Positions 1 to 8,703 of a DNA stretch of 64,000 bases are shown here, in pieces (within the stretch, counting starts at the first letter, position 1; the number at the start of each line of letters is the position of its first letter). Below the pieces are notes generated by a model, which saw nothing but the letters and a program-made list of their open reading frames with translations, searched no databases and was not told the DNA's origin. The stretch comes from an uncultured Flavobacteriales bacterium. Its GTDB lineage: Bacteria; Bacteroidota; Bacteroidia; Flavobacteriales_D; Crocinitomicaceae. Where the stretch lies: NCBI GenBank assembly GCA_937973685.1, contig CALJKJ010000057.1, forward strand, positions 48,619-112,618, in the 5' to 3' direction. The position numbers and the translations under genes were made by a program.

Positions 1-123
1 GGCATCTGCATAAGCGAACACAATTTTCTTGACATCATAATCGCGCAAAACTCCTATTCTCATTTGTTGGGCAACAAAAAAGAACGGCAATAAAACAAAC
101 GCTAATGTGCATATTCGAATCAC
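1..123 (-). CDS. Exported protein, N-terminus only (SpoIID/LytB-like?)
   Basis: Partial gene running off the left edge. The first 41 codons, from a GTG at 121-123, read as a signal peptide (about residues 1-18, ending FFFVAQQ) followed by MRIGVLRDYDVKKIVFAYAD. The mature N-terminus resembles SpoIID/LytB-domain proteins of Bacteroidota, which act in the cell wall, but this is recognition from a short stretch only. The gene begins 43 nt after the lpxB stop, with a GGAG ribosome-binding-like motif just after that stop but about 35 nt from the GTG, so the start is uncertain. It is probably the last gene of the surE-lpxB operon. Confidence 0.5.
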   Translation of the reverse strand, partial: MIRICTLAFVLLPFFFVAQQMRIGVLRDYDVKKIVFAYADA

Positions 124-166
124 GGATACAAAATTAAACAGGTCAAAGCAGTATTTTGACTGCTCC

Positions 167-1282
167 TTAAATAGTTTTCAACAAGAATTGTGCAACTTTC
201 TCAGATGCACCACCAATACCAAGTAAATCGTGAAGTTCTTGATATCCAGCCAATATTGTTTCTCGCTTATCTCCACCTGGAATAATGGTTTTGAACGATT
301 CATCTAAACGTTCAACGGAACACTCTTTTTGAATTAATTCGGTTACTAATTCTTTGTTCAAGATCAAATTGACCAATGAAATGTAAGTGATTGAAACCAA
401 TTTTTTAGCAATGGCATAGGAAATCGGATTTCCAATGTAACAAACTACTTGGGGAACATTGAACAATGCCGTTTCTAATGTTGCTGTACCTGATGTAACA
501 ACGGCTGCTGTTGATTGTTGCAAAAGTGCATAGGTTTGACCAAAAACGATACTTACATTTTTATCACCTATAAAACGTGCATACAATTCTGGGTCCATGT
601 TCGGTGCTCCAGCGATAACAAAGTGAAATTCGGGATGTTTGTCAACCAAAGACAACATAACCGGAAGTTTTGTTTTTAGTTCTTGCACACGACTACCTGG
701 AAGTATTGCGACAATTGGGAGATTATCTGGATTCGTAAGCGTTATTTTTTCAGTTGGCGTAGCATTGTATTGTTCAATAGCATCTAAAAGTGGGTTGCCA
801 ACATAAGTGACGTCAATATGATGTTTTGCGTAAAATGCTTTTTCGAAAGGAAGTATGACAAATAATTGGAATACATCACGGCGAATGTTTTCCACTCGTT
901 TTTCCTTCCATGCCCAAACTGTAGGAGAGATGTAGTAATAAACTTTGATGTTATTTTTTTTAGCCCATTTAGCAATACGTAAATTAAAACCTGGATAGTC
1001 AATAAGTAACAACGCATCTGGTTGGAAGTCTAAAATATCTTTTTTACAAAACCGCATGTTGCGCAAAATTGTTCGAATATTTAGCAGGACCTCAATAAAT
1101 CCCATAAACGCCAATTCTTTAATGTGTTTAGCTCGGGTTCCACCAACATCTGTCATTTTATCACCTCCCCAAAAACGAATAGTTGTTTCTGGCGCATCTC
1201 GGTAAATTTCTTTCATCACATTTGCGCCATGCAAATCTCCAGAAGCTTCACCACTGATAATATACAATTTCTTTTTGGCCAT
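167..1282 (-). CDS. lpxB: Lipid-A-disaccharide synthase
   Basis: 371 aa, the usual family length. LpxB is a peripheral inner-membrane GT19 glycosyltransferase that joins UDP-2,3-diacylglucosamine to lipid X to give the lipid A disaccharide. The N-terminal SGEASGDLHG motif (residues 10-19) and the LPGSRVQEL motif near residue 195 are both characteristic, and the central DYPGFNLRIA and ISPTVWAWKEKRV blocks also match the family. The start codon overlaps the stop of the upstream membrane-protein gene by one base (TAATG), so the two are probably translationally coupled. The presence of surE upstream is a common arrangement in Flavobacteriales. Confidence 0.95.
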   Translation of the reverse strand: MAKKKLYIISGEASGDLHGANVMKEIYRDAPETTIRFWGGDKMTDVGGTRAKHIKELAFMGFIEVLLNIRTILRNMRFCKKDILDFQPDALLLIDYPGFNLRIAKWAKKNNIKVYYYISPTVWAWKEKRVENIRRDVFQLFVILPFEKAFYAKHHIDVTYVGNPLLDAIEQYNATPTEKITLTNPDNLPIVAILPGSRVQELKTKLPVMLSLVDKHPEFHFVIAGAPNMDPELYARFIGDKNVSIVFGQTYALLQQSTAAVVTSGTATLETALFNVPQVVCYIGNPISYAIAKKLVSITYISLVNLILNKELVTELIQKECSVERLDESFKTIIPGGDKRETILAGYQELHDLLGIGGASEKVAQFLLKTI

Positions 1283-1593
1283 TATCGCAGTAAGTTAATG
1301 TACACGATATAAGGGAGATAACTAGCGGAGCCAATAATAATTCCACGAGCGATATCGTACCTTTCTTTGTTCAGAAAAATAAAAAACCAAGCTAGATTTG
1401 GAATAATCGAAAGTGAAATGAATTTACTTTGCACGACAGTGTCTAACGTGAATTTATGCCACAGTTGTTCGAAGTAAAAGTTTTGTGTGAATGCGATTAC
1501 AAAAATAGTCAATGGAATAAGTAAGAGTGGTGATAAAGCACCTATGACAGTGCCAGCGGTCAAACGAATGTTCCAGTAAAATTTACGTTTCAT
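1282..1593 (-). CDS. Small hydrophobic membrane protein
   Basis: 103 aa, not recognised as a named family. It starts with a basic N-terminus (MKRKFYW) and has about three hydrophobic segments (roughly residues 13-36, 57-74 and 82-101), so it is an integral membrane protein. It is wedged between surE (4-nt ATGA overlap) and lpxB (1-nt overlap), which shows a tight operon. A role in the envelope is guessed only from this position. Confidence 0.75.
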   Translation of the reverse strand: MKRKFYWNIRLTAGTVIGALSPLLLIPLTIFVIAFTQNFYFEQLWHKFTLDTVVQSKFISLSIIPNLAWFFIFLNKERYDIARGIIIGSASYLPYIVYINLLR

Positions 1594-2354
1594 ATAAACT
1601 GTTTTGTTAGTTGATGAATAGCATCGTGCGCAGTAAGGTCAAAGTGAGTTGGTACTATTGTCGCGTAACCTAGGTCGAGGAAGTGCAAATCAGTATCTGT
1701 AGCATCTTCGCGTTGGTCAAATTGACCAGTTAACCAATAATATGTTCTTCCAAATTGATCGATGCGTTTGTCAAAGCGATCTTCCCAAAATGCATAAGCT
1801 TGTCGGCATACTTTTATTCCTTTTATATTTTCATTGGCTACTTTTGGAATATTTACGTTCAAACAAACACCTTTTGGCAAACCATTTTGTAATACAACAG
1901 GAATAATTTTGTGGGCTATTGATTGCGCAGCTGAAAAATCGGCATTTTCATCAAAATCGGCATACGAAAATCCAATGCTTGGTATGTGTTCCATTGCGCC
2001 TTCTATTGTAGCGGACATTGTACCAGAATACAATACGTTTGTAGAAGAATTTGCGCCATGATTGATACCTGATAACACCAAATCTGGTTTTCGGTGCAGG
2101 ACTTCATAAATGCCTAGTTTCACACAGTCAACAGGAGTTCCTGAGCATGCATAAGCTGGTATTTGATCAAAAAAAGTTGCGGGGGAAAGACGTAAAGGAT
2201 CATTAAATGTGATTGCATGACCCATGCCTGATTGTGGTTTGTCAGGAGCAACAACAACGACATCACCATAGTTTTTTGCAACTTCAACCAGTGCTTTTAT
2301 TCCTTTCGAATAAAGGCTATCGTCATTTGTTATTAAAATCAAGGGTTTGTTCAT
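1590..2354 (-). CDS. surE: 5'/3'-nucleotidase SurE
   Basis: 254 aa. SurE is a metal-dependent nucleoside 5'/3'-monophosphate phosphatase linked to stationary-phase survival. The N-terminal LILITNDDSLYSKGI carries the metal-binding NDD (residues 10-12). APDKPQSGMGHAIT supplies the conserved Ser, and LVLSGINHGANSS the conserved Asn; the GTPVDCVKLG block is also typical. It is the first gene of a four-gene minus-strand operon. A TATATTTG promoter box lies 15 nt upstream of the ATG. Confidence 0.95.
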   Translation of the reverse strand: MNKPLILITNDDSLYSKGIKALVEVAKNYGDVVVVAPDKPQSGMGHAITFNDPLRLSPATFFDQIPAYACSGTPVDCVKLGIYEVLHRKPDLVLSGINHGANSSTNVLYSGTMSATIEGAMEHIPSIGFSYADFDENADFSAAQSIAHKIIPVVLQNGLPKGVCLNVNIPKVANENIKGIKVCRQAYAFWEDRFDKRIDQFGRTYYWLTGQFDQREDATDTDLHFLDLGYATIVPTHFDLTAHDAIHQLTKQFI

Positions 2355-2368
2355 GCCGCGAATTTTAA

Positions 2369-2376
2369 CAAATATA
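2369..2376 (-). promoter_or_regulatory. Putative -7 box of the surE operon
   Basis: On the minus strand this reads TATATTTG, a full match to the Bacteroidota TAnnTTTG box, ending 14 nt before the surE ATG. A TTTG lies only 15 nt further upstream (2392-2395), shorter than the usual 18-21, so the -33 assignment is weak. Confidence 0.5.
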
Positions 2377-2419
2377 CGAAATCTACGAGCGCAAAAGCCA
2401 CTTGACGCGCAATAAGCAC

Positions 2420-3055
2420 TTAGATATAACCTTTATCTTTTGCCCAGCTACTTAATTGCGCAGCGTTTGGAATGTTTAGTTTTTTAAGAATATTATGGCG
2501 GTGTGTTTCAACTGTTCGTACAGAAATAAATATTTTCTCAGCAATTTCTTTCGAAGTGAAACCTTGTGAAATAAGCGTTACTATTTCTATTTCTTTATTC
2601 GTTAATTCTTTTTCAGCTGGTTTCTCGGTGTCAATAATTTGATTGATGAATTTTTCTTTGATATCGGCTGCTAAATAAATTTTATCATTCATGACAGCAT
2701 CAATAGCTGCAACTAATTCTTCTCTACTTGTATTTTTACTTAAATATCCTTTTGCTCCTTTTGATAAAAATTTCTTTACCAATGCGACATCATCGTGTAA
2801 CGAAAGGCCAATGACACGTGTTTTTGGTAATGAATTACAGATTTTCTCTGTAGCATCGAACCCATTACTATTTTTTAGGTTGATATCCATCAAGACTACC
2901 TCTGGGCGGTAAATTGAACAAACTTCGTAAGCCTCTTCAGCTGTTTCAGCAGTTCCAATGACCTTGATGCGATTCGTCATTTGTAATATAGCCGTCCAAG
3001 CCTCTCGAATTAATTGATGATCGTCAACGATTAATACTTTAATTTCTTCTGTCAT
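2420..3055 (-). CDS. LuxR/NarL-family response regulator
   Basis: 211 aa. The receiver domain (residues 5-120) has the acidic pair D11-D12, phospho-acceptor D57 in VVLMDINLK, S85 and K107 (GYLSKN). A LuxR-type helix-turn-helix follows at residues 151-207, beginning LTNKEIEIVTLISQG with the VETHR recognition helix. It therefore binds DNA after phosphorylation by a histidine kinase. No kinase is encoded next to it, so it is an orphan in this window and its targets are unknown. It is transcribed alone: surE begins 65 nt downstream with its own promoter box. Confidence 0.92.
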   Translation of the reverse strand: MTEEIKVLIVDDHQLIREAWTAILQMTNRIKVIGTAETAEEAYEVCSIYRPEVVLMDINLKNSNGFDATEKICNSLPKTRVIGLSLHDDVALVKKFLSKGAKGYLSKNTSREELVAAIDAVMNDKIYLAADIKEKFINQIIDTEKPAEKELTNKEIEIVTLISQGFTSKEIAEKIFISVRTVETHRHNILKKLNIPNAAQLSSWAKDKGYI

Positions 3056-3311
3056 AATTTGTGACTAAATTTTGAAAAAAAAGGGTTTTAATGCTTTTTG
3101 TTAAGTATTAAAACAACGTAGTTTATGTAATTGTATAAAAAATATTAAGTAAATATACGTAATTAATTGTCATTAAAACAAGTAAAAACGAAGTAAGGCA
3201 AGCTATTGATCTAACTTTGATAATGAAAATGAGTCTTGCTTACCATATAATAAACTCATTTTTAAGTAGTTATACTTATAATTAGATCCCTCGAACAAAC
3301 ACAGTGGATAT
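3056..3311. other. Intergenic region with inverted repeats, no gene seen
   Basis: AT-rich non-coding stretch between the response regulator and the AsmA gene. I see no ORF, tRNA or clear TAnnTTTG box. It holds a perfect 9-bp inverted repeat, AAAATGAGT (3226-3234) and ACTCATTTT (3254-3262), with 19 nt between. An imperfect pair, GTAAGGCAAG (3193-3202) and CTTGCTTAC (about 3235-3243), overlaps it. The two folds exclude each other. The function is unknown. Confidence 0.5.
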
Positions 3312-3345
3312 AAAAAAAGTCTCAAGATTTCTTGAGACTTTTTTT
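3312..3345 (-). terminator. Rho-independent terminator after the AsmA gene
   Basis: Perfect 15-bp stem (3312-3326 with 3331-3345) and a 4-nt loop, flanked by A and T runs. It works symmetrically but lies 30 nt past the stop of the minus-strand AsmA gene, which it most likely ends. Confidence 0.9.
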
Positions 3346-3359
3346 GTTTTAGCCTTTAT

Positions 3360-3388
3360 TTATTGGATTGCAATTTATTGGATTGCAT
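3360..3388 (-). repeat. Short tandem duplication over the AsmA stop codon
   Basis: Two copies of a 14-bp unit (3360-3373 and 3375-3388, 13 of 14 bases equal, period 15). On the minus strand the first copy encodes the final codons NAIQ plus TAA. The second repeats them, including TAA, directly after the stop. Confidence 0.7.
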
Positions 3389-6275
3389 TGGCTTTTTCTC
3401 GTGCTTTAGCCATTATCGCGTCTGCTTTTTCATTTGCTTCATCACTCACTTTTTGCGCTTTATTTTCAGCTGTTTTTTTAAGTTGTTTACAAGTAAGTTC
3501 AGCAGCTTTTTTCTTGAGTGGATTAGCGCCCGCTTCTGCCATTAATTTATCACATTGAATAGAAGCTTCATTTCGAATTTCATCACCTGCTTTTTGGCCT
3601 TCTAATTTGACCCGATCAGCTTGTTTTTGCGCATCGTCGAGTAATGCTTGTTTTTTTGCATTTAGATCTTCTTTTACTTCTTTTATTTTATTGTCAACTA
3701 TTGTTTTGACAGTATCTTTCACTTTGTCTTTTACAGAATTGATAAGATTTTCTTTCAAATTACCAGTTGCTTTTAAGAGCGCCTCTTTAAAATCTGTTTT
3801 AATAATTGGTTTTGTAACTGTTCCACTAACAAGGGTTGTCACTTTTATGATTGCAGGAAAGGTTGCTACATTTAATTTTGGAATGACGCCATTGATTTTT
3901 GAAAGTCCTTGTTCCGCTGTTTTGATTATATCTGCTGGTATTTTCTCTTTTGGAACATTCATGTTTAATTTATAATCAATTGATTGATCAATTGATGAAG
4001 AACCCGATATTTCAGTTTCGATACCATCCATTTTCAATTTGAAAGGTTTCACACTTACTTTACCATTTGCCATTGAGAAAAATGCTTTTACATCTTTAAT
4101 TGTTTGATTGGAAAGCTTGTTCATGTTGAGTGATTCACCAATTTTTTTCATAGGTTCGAAGCCAGAAACAGTAATCATATTTGTGAAAAAATTTCCATTT
4201 CCTGTTAATGTAGTGTATACTGGTTCCAATGCTTTCGTTAATTCACTTTTCAAGCTTAATTTTGAAGAAATTTTTCCTTGTGCATATTGTGCAATTGGCG
4301 CTAATTTCTTAATCGTTAAAAAGTTCTTTGCAAGTTGTTGAATATCGATATTAGCTAGATCGTAACCAATATCAATTGCAGGCTTGTGATGGTCTTTTGA
4401 ATTATAACGACCAACTAGTCCTACTGTCCCACCAAGTGCATTCATTGTTAAGTCGTTCAACGAAGCAACTTCTTCTTTTAATCCGATATTCCCTTTGATA
4501 TTTGTCACATCAATACCATTGTAATGGACTTTTTTCAAATTTGAATTCAAAGCAAAATCAACGTTCTCCGGAATTAAAATTGGTTCTGTATCTGGCGCAA
4601 CTGGCGCTGGTTCTGAACTAACGGTTGCGGTTGTAGTTGCAGTAGACGAGGTAGTAGCGGTCACACCCATTAATTGATCGATGTCTAAGTAGTTACTGTT
4701 AAAATCAAATTGACCTTTCAATAATTCATTTCGGAAGAAATACCCTAAATAATTATCGATTGAACCATTTAATGAAAAGTCAGATTTCCCCATTTGCGCA
4801 TCCATTTTTTCTAATGATAGATTTTTAGGACTGAAACGCAAGGTCATTTTTTCAATTGCTACCTGTTCATTTAGATCGGCTGATTTATAATTCATGCCAA
4901 ATAATTCGACAATTCCTTTTGCTTGAAACGCTTCGTAATTTTCTTTTTCGATGGCACTCATTCGACCGTTTAGCACTACATCCGCGTTCAGTTTTCCTTG
5001 GTATGATTCCCCTTTTGCCAAAGGCATCACTTTTCCGATGCTCGCTAGGTTTACTTTCGCTTTTACTTTTGAGTCAATGAGCGGATCAGTCATTGGATTT
5101 CTCATTTTCAAGTTTGCGTCTAAGACGTTACCAACAAAATCAGCATGGAATTTATTGACATCCAATGTCATTTTATCTAAATTACTTCCACCTACAAATG
5201 CAGATCCAGCATCGACAACAATATTATTAATGGAACTAGGAACACCTGCGTATTTTATTTGTGCGTTATTTACGCGCAAACCAACATCCCAACCTGGGAG
5301 GTTCTTTTCGTCCATTTTTCCTTTTATAACAGCTTTCATCTGGACATCCCCTTTTGCAACCATGCTTTCGTATCCGCTTTGATAAAAAGTAGGTATGAGA
5401 GATAATATATCTTTGAATGCAATTTTTTCGGTGTTCATTGTTAAGTCCATCTCATCATGCTTTGCAAACATTTCGTAAGAACCTTTCAGTGAAGTTTTAA
5501 AATTATTTAATTCAATAAGGTTGTCATTAAAAGTGAATTTGGAAGATTTATCACTGAACTCCATCAATAAATTCGCAACAGCTTTTGTTTTCACGTGTGA
5601 TAAATACGTAATTCCATCCATTTTGTAAGTTAATGAATCGATAGTTGTTTCAGTTTTGAAATCAACTACATCAGCAGTGAGGTCACCAGAACCTGAGTGA
5701 TTTAAATTAACAAGGTCAGCAAACATGTCGCTTGCTTGATCGTCATAACGGATTGCTACATTTGTTAACGAGTATTCGTTCAACGACAATTTGAATGAAC
5801 TTGGCTCTTCTTGTTCGTCTTTTGGCAATTCTTCCGTTGGAATAACGATGTCATAGTTGGCCATTCCTTTTGGGTCAACACGCACATCAAACTGTGCATC
5901 TGATAAATGAATTTCTTCTATTTCAATTTGATCACCACTAATAATGTCCCATAAACCCACATGGGCTGAAAACGATTTAATCGAAGCTAATTCAACGCCT
6001 TTAAATGCCGTTCTTCCAACAACTTTTACATCAGACAACTCAATTGTAATTGCAGGAAAGGTGGAAATAAACGTTAAGTCAATATCTTGGATACTTACAT
6101 CTGCTTTGAGTGATTTATTAACTTCTTTTAATACCAACTTTTTGATATCATCTTTGAAAATAATTGGAATACAGATTATCAATACGATCAAAAATCCGAA
6201 GGTGATCCCTGTCCATTTAAGTGTTTTTTTTAATAGACTTTTTTTTGGATGCGTAGTTTTTGCGTTTTCAGACAT
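3375..6275 (-). CDS. AsmA-family envelope protein
   Basis: 966 aa from the ATG at 6273-6275 (MSENAKTT); the reading frame extends four codons to a TTG, which is less likely. One N-terminal transmembrane helix (about residues 25-45, GITFGFLIVLIICIPIIF) is followed by a long beta-rich periplasmic region. The AsmA signatures are VNKSLKADVSIQDIDLTF near the start and the conserved AsmA C-terminal region at about residues 550-830. AsmA-like proteins are thought to form lipid-transfer grooves and affect outer-membrane assembly. The last ~130 residues are a Lys/Ala/Glu-rich helical coiled-coil tail. A Thr/Pro/Ala linker lies near residue 550. It is monocistronic and followed by a strong terminator. 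Confidence 0.85.
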   Translation of the reverse strand: MSENAKTTHPKKSLLKKTLKWTGITFGFLIVLIICIPIIFKDDIKKLVLKEVNKSLKADVSIQDIDLTFISTFPAITIELSDVKVVGRTAFKGVELASIKSFSAHVGLWDIISGDQIEIEEIHLSDAQFDVRVDPKGMANYDIVIPTEELPKDEQEEPSSFKLSLNEYSLTNVAIRYDDQASDMFADLVNLNHSGSGDLTADVVDFKTETTIDSLTYKMDGITYLSHVKTKAVANLLMEFSDKSSKFTFNDNLIELNNFKTSLKGSYEMFAKHDEMDLTMNTEKIAFKDILSLIPTFYQSGYESMVAKGDVQMKAVIKGKMDEKNLPGWDVGLRVNNAQIKYAGVPSSINNIVVDAGSAFVGGSNLDKMTLDVNKFHADFVGNVLDANLKMRNPMTDPLIDSKVKAKVNLASIGKVMPLAKGESYQGKLNADVVLNGRMSAIEKENYEAFQAKGIVELFGMNYKSADLNEQVAIEKMTLRFSPKNLSLEKMDAQMGKSDFSLNGSIDNYLGYFFRNELLKGQFDFNSNYLDIDQLMGVTATTSSTATTTATVSSEPAPVAPDTEPILIPENVDFALNSNLKKVHYNGIDVTNIKGNIGLKEEVASLNDLTMNALGGTVGLVGRYNSKDHHKPAIDIGYDLANIDIQQLAKNFLTIKKLAPIAQYAQGKISSKLSLKSELTKALEPVYTTLTGNGNFFTNMITVSGFEPMKKIGESLNMNKLSNQTIKDVKAFFSMANGKVSVKPFKLKMDGIETEISGSSSIDQSIDYKLNMNVPKEKIPADIIKTAEQGLSKINGVIPKLNVATFPAIIKVTTLVSGTVTKPIIKTDFKEALLKATGNLKENLINSVKDKVKDTVKTIVDNKIKEVKEDLNAKKQALLDDAQKQADRVKLEGQKAGDEIRNEASIQCDKLMAEAGANPLKKKAAELTCKQLKKTAENKAQKVSDEANEKADAIMAKAREKANAIQ

Positions 6276-6340
6276 AATGAGTTGCAATAATTAAATTGAA
6301 ATACGAAAATAAGTGTTTTTCTAAAATAGCGCTGTTAAAA

Positions 6341-6370
6341 TTTGTTGCTTTTATTCCTTTTGTATCTTTG
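6341..6370 (+). promoter_or_regulatory. Promoter of the outer-membrane barrel gene
   Basis: TTTG (6341-6344), an 18-nt spacer, then TATCTTTG (6363-6370) match the Bacteroidota -33/-7 consensus. They lie 15 nt before the ATG at 6386. This supports the internal start, because the promoter falls inside the longer open frame that begins at 6296. Confidence 0.75.
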
Positions 6371-6385
6371 AACAAAATTGATGTT

Positions 6386-7129
6386 ATGAGAATTTTATGC
6401 ATACTCATGCTATTTTCCCCTCTTTATTTTGCCTTTGGACAAATTGAATCAGGAAAAGTTGGAAAAGGAACAGAAACCAAAGCTGGACAACAAAGCATTC
6501 TTCCGAATTCATCAACTATGTTTTATTTGGGAGCAGGATTGAATCACTCTTTTCGCAATTTACAATCCAACAAGACACCATTTGGAGAACCACTTGGTCA
6601 ACATGCAAATGAAGAAGCAATTGATGTGTGGACATTTCATTTGGGTTACAGACAAACACTTTCTAAACATTGTCAAATTGACGCAGGACTAAATTTTGAT
6701 AAGTTTGGTGAAATGTATCGTTTTCAAGATCCGTTGAGTGACTCTGCATTTACGTATACGAACCGTTACGCGTTTATTGGTTTGCCAATTCAGTTCAACC
6801 TCACTTTTGGACAACGATTAGTGTTTTCTCTGGGTGGCGGGATTCAACCTATGTTAGCAACAAGCTATAAAACAGAACAGGAAATTACAGATGCCAATAA
6901 AAACGTAACAACAAACAGCTATTCTTCCCTAACAGCACTGAATGGTTTCGGTTGTAATTTGTTGATTTCAGCCGGAATAAACTACCGTTGTAATAAAAAT
7001 ATTGGTGTATATCTACAACCGACTTATTCCCATGGATTGATTAATACCTTTGAAAAACAAGCGGCTTATAAACATTATACAAGGGGGAATAATTTTAAAT
7101 TTGGACTGATTTTCTTTCTAAAAGATTAA
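6386..7129 (+). CDS. Outer-membrane beta-barrel protein
   Basis: 247 aa from the ATG at 6386. A signal peptide (MRILCILMLFSPLYFAFGQ) is followed by a chain of alternating amphipathic strands ending with LKFGLIFFL-type aromatic residues, the pattern of PorT/OmpA-like barrels of Bacteroidota. No binding motif shows its substrate. The open frame extends 30 codons upstream, but that part has no signal peptide and spans the promoter. Its stop overlaps the stop of the convergent DUF4956 gene by 4 nt, with no terminator between. Confidence 0.75.
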   Translation: MRILCILMLFSPLYFAFGQIESGKVGKGTETKAGQQSILPNSSTMFYLGAGLNHSFRNLQSNKTPFGEPLGQHANEEAIDVWTFHLGYRQTLSKHCQIDAGLNFDKFGEMYRFQDPLSDSAFTYTNRYAFIGLPIQFNLTFGQRLVFSLGGGIQPMLATSYKTEQEITDANKNVTTNSYSSLTALNGFGCNLLISAGINYRCNKNIGVYLQPTYSHGLINTFEKQAAYKHYTRGNNFKFGLIFFLKD

Positions 7130-7812
7130 TCGATTGTTGTGTCTGAATTTTCAACAGAGCTTCCAAAACTTTGGATATCACCATCATAGAAAATGCGTAA
7201 TTGGGCTGTATCTCTCAAAAAGTCGATTTTACCTACTTCGATGCGATTTATTTTCAATCCTGTTCGTTCTTCTACATCTGCTAACATTTCAGCATAAGTT
7301 TCTGGTTTTATCAAATCAATGCGTTCGTATTGAATAATTTTGCGGGTTTCATGCTTGAGTAACCATAAATTTTCTAATCCAAAGGTGATTGCAATTAAAA
7401 CACCATTTATCAAGCCCATTTCGGCTAAAGAAATTTTATTAGAAGCCAATGCGTTGACAACTGAAATACCAATTACCAAGAATAAATAGGTCATTTCTTT
7501 GATTTCTATCCCTTCAGTGCGGTATCGAAGAATACTGAAAATGGCAAATAATCCCAATCCCATTCCTGTGTCGATATCTAATTTCTTTAGTCCAAAACAC
7601 AAGAAAAACGTAATCATTCCAATCAAATAGTAGGTAAATAGGTAATCTTTTCTTCGCGATTTTGGGTAATACATGAAACGAATCAACAATGTGAGCACAA
7701 AAACATTGACACACATTCTGAAAACTAATGCATAGAAATCTTCGTTGAAATAACTAATTCCAAATAATTGAGAATCGGGCTGAGTTTTTAATAATAAGCT
7801 AAATAAATTCAT
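7126..7812 (-). CDS. DUF4956 membrane protein
   Basis: 228 aa. Four hydrophobic segments lie in the first two thirds (about residues 28-46, 58-76, 82-95 and 107-150). A soluble C-terminal domain follows, with ERTGLKINRIEVGKIDFLRD, typical of DUF4956. The family has no established biochemical role. It is repeatedly found beside VTC-type polyphosphate polymerases, as here, where the genes overlap by 4 nt (ATGA). It may help the polymerase at the membrane; this is inference from gene pairing. Confidence 0.85.
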   Translation of the reverse strand: MNLFSLLLKTQPDSQLFGISYFNEDFYALVFRMCVNVFVLTLLIRFMYYPKSRRKDYLFTYYLIGMITFFLCFGLKKLDIDTGMGLGLFAIFSILRYRTEGIEIKEMTYLFLVIGISVVNALASNKISLAEMGLINGVLIAITFGLENLWLLKHETRKIIQYERIDLIKPETYAEMLADVEERTGLKINRIEVGKIDFLRDTAQLRIFYDGDIQSFGSSVENSDTTID

Positions 7813-8576
7813 TTGTTGGTTATTTTTTTAATAAAAATTCGTTTGGATTTGAAGCGGTTTGATTTGAGTTCAAATTGGGTATAAATATCCATCATTCCAA
7901 AACAAAACTTGGAAATTCTGAAAGGCCGTATCAATCTGTTTTTCATCAACTGATAAAAAGGGGAGGTGCGGTCTAATTTTGGTTGTTTTAATTCAGCAAT
8001 GATAATCTCACTCAGTGTTTGTTGTTCATTTGCTGGTTCATCAAGTGCTCCATTTGTTACATCAAAGTCAATCGTTAAACGTTCTTCACTTGTTTTGTTC
8101 ACTAATGTTATTCTTCGGTAACTATTGATCATTACCGGTTTTAATTTCATTTTACCTCCCAAACGGTTTTCCAAAAAAGCTATTTCGTTTTCATCAAATT
8201 GATTTTTAAAACCACTTGTCGTAATGCGTTTTTTATCCGTTCGACCTTTCATTTTCTCTTTCACTTCTAAAAAAGACGCATTGCTATCAATATAGGTGCG
8301 GATTCTTACTTTGAAGCGTTTTGGAATACTACGGTGGTGATCATTGAAAAACTGAAAACGTTCGTTGTCAAAATATTGACTCGAATAATCAAAAATATAC
8401 TTACCGTCAATGGTTAACACATCGTAATATGGAGCGATTAAATCAAGTATTTCAGGAAGTTCATTGCGGTGAAAAGCAAATTTTTCATCTGTTCGATTCA
8501 TCAAAGGAGCACGCGCAAGTTCTTCCAAGGATATTCCATGGAATTTTTTCAACTTATCTATTAATACTTCCTTCAT
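7809..8576 (-). CDS. VTC-domain polyphosphate polymerase-like protein
   Basis: 255 aa from the ATG at 8574-8576 (MKEVLIDKL); the open frame extends 12 codons further. It has the VTC triphosphate-tunnel fold with basic and acidic tunnel residues: NRTDEKFAF near residue 28, FKVRIRTYID near 85-95, the EVKEKMKGRTDKKR block near 105, and SYRRITLVNK later. In eukaryotes this domain makes polyphosphate from ATP. Bacterial homologues are annotated as polyphosphate polymerase-domain proteins. It is transcribed together with DUF4956. No CotH gene is adjacent, although CotH, VTC and DUF4956 often cluster; a CotH gene lies about 50 kb away in this window. Confidence 0.85.
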   Translation of the reverse strand: MKEVLIDKLKKFHGISLEELARAPLMNRTDEKFAFHRNELPEILDLIAPYYDVLTIDGKYIFDYSSQYFDNERFQFFNDHHRSIPKRFKVRIRTYIDSNASFLEVKEKMKGRTDKKRITTSGFKNQFDENEIAFLENRLGGKMKLKPVMINSYRRITLVNKTSEERLTIDFDVTNGALDEPANEQQTLSEIIIAELKQPKLDRTSPFYQLMKNRLIRPFRISKFCFGMMDIYTQFELKSNRFKSKRIFIKKITNK

Positions 8577-8691
8577 GATTTGTTCAAATATAGGTAATCT
8601 TCCATAAATCACTTATAAGTCGGATGTTTATTTTTACAATTGGTTTAATGAAATTAATTTCAGAAACAAGTACATTCAATGTGGCTTTTCT

Positions 8692-8699
8692 TAATTTTG
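8692..8699 (+). promoter_or_regulatory. -7 box of purT
   Basis: TAATTTTG, a full TAnnTTTG match, ends 4 nt before the purT ATG. At this spacing transcription would begin at or next to the start codon, giving a leaderless mRNA. No good -33 TTTG is seen. Confidence 0.6.
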
Positions 8700-8703
8700 T
8701 AGC

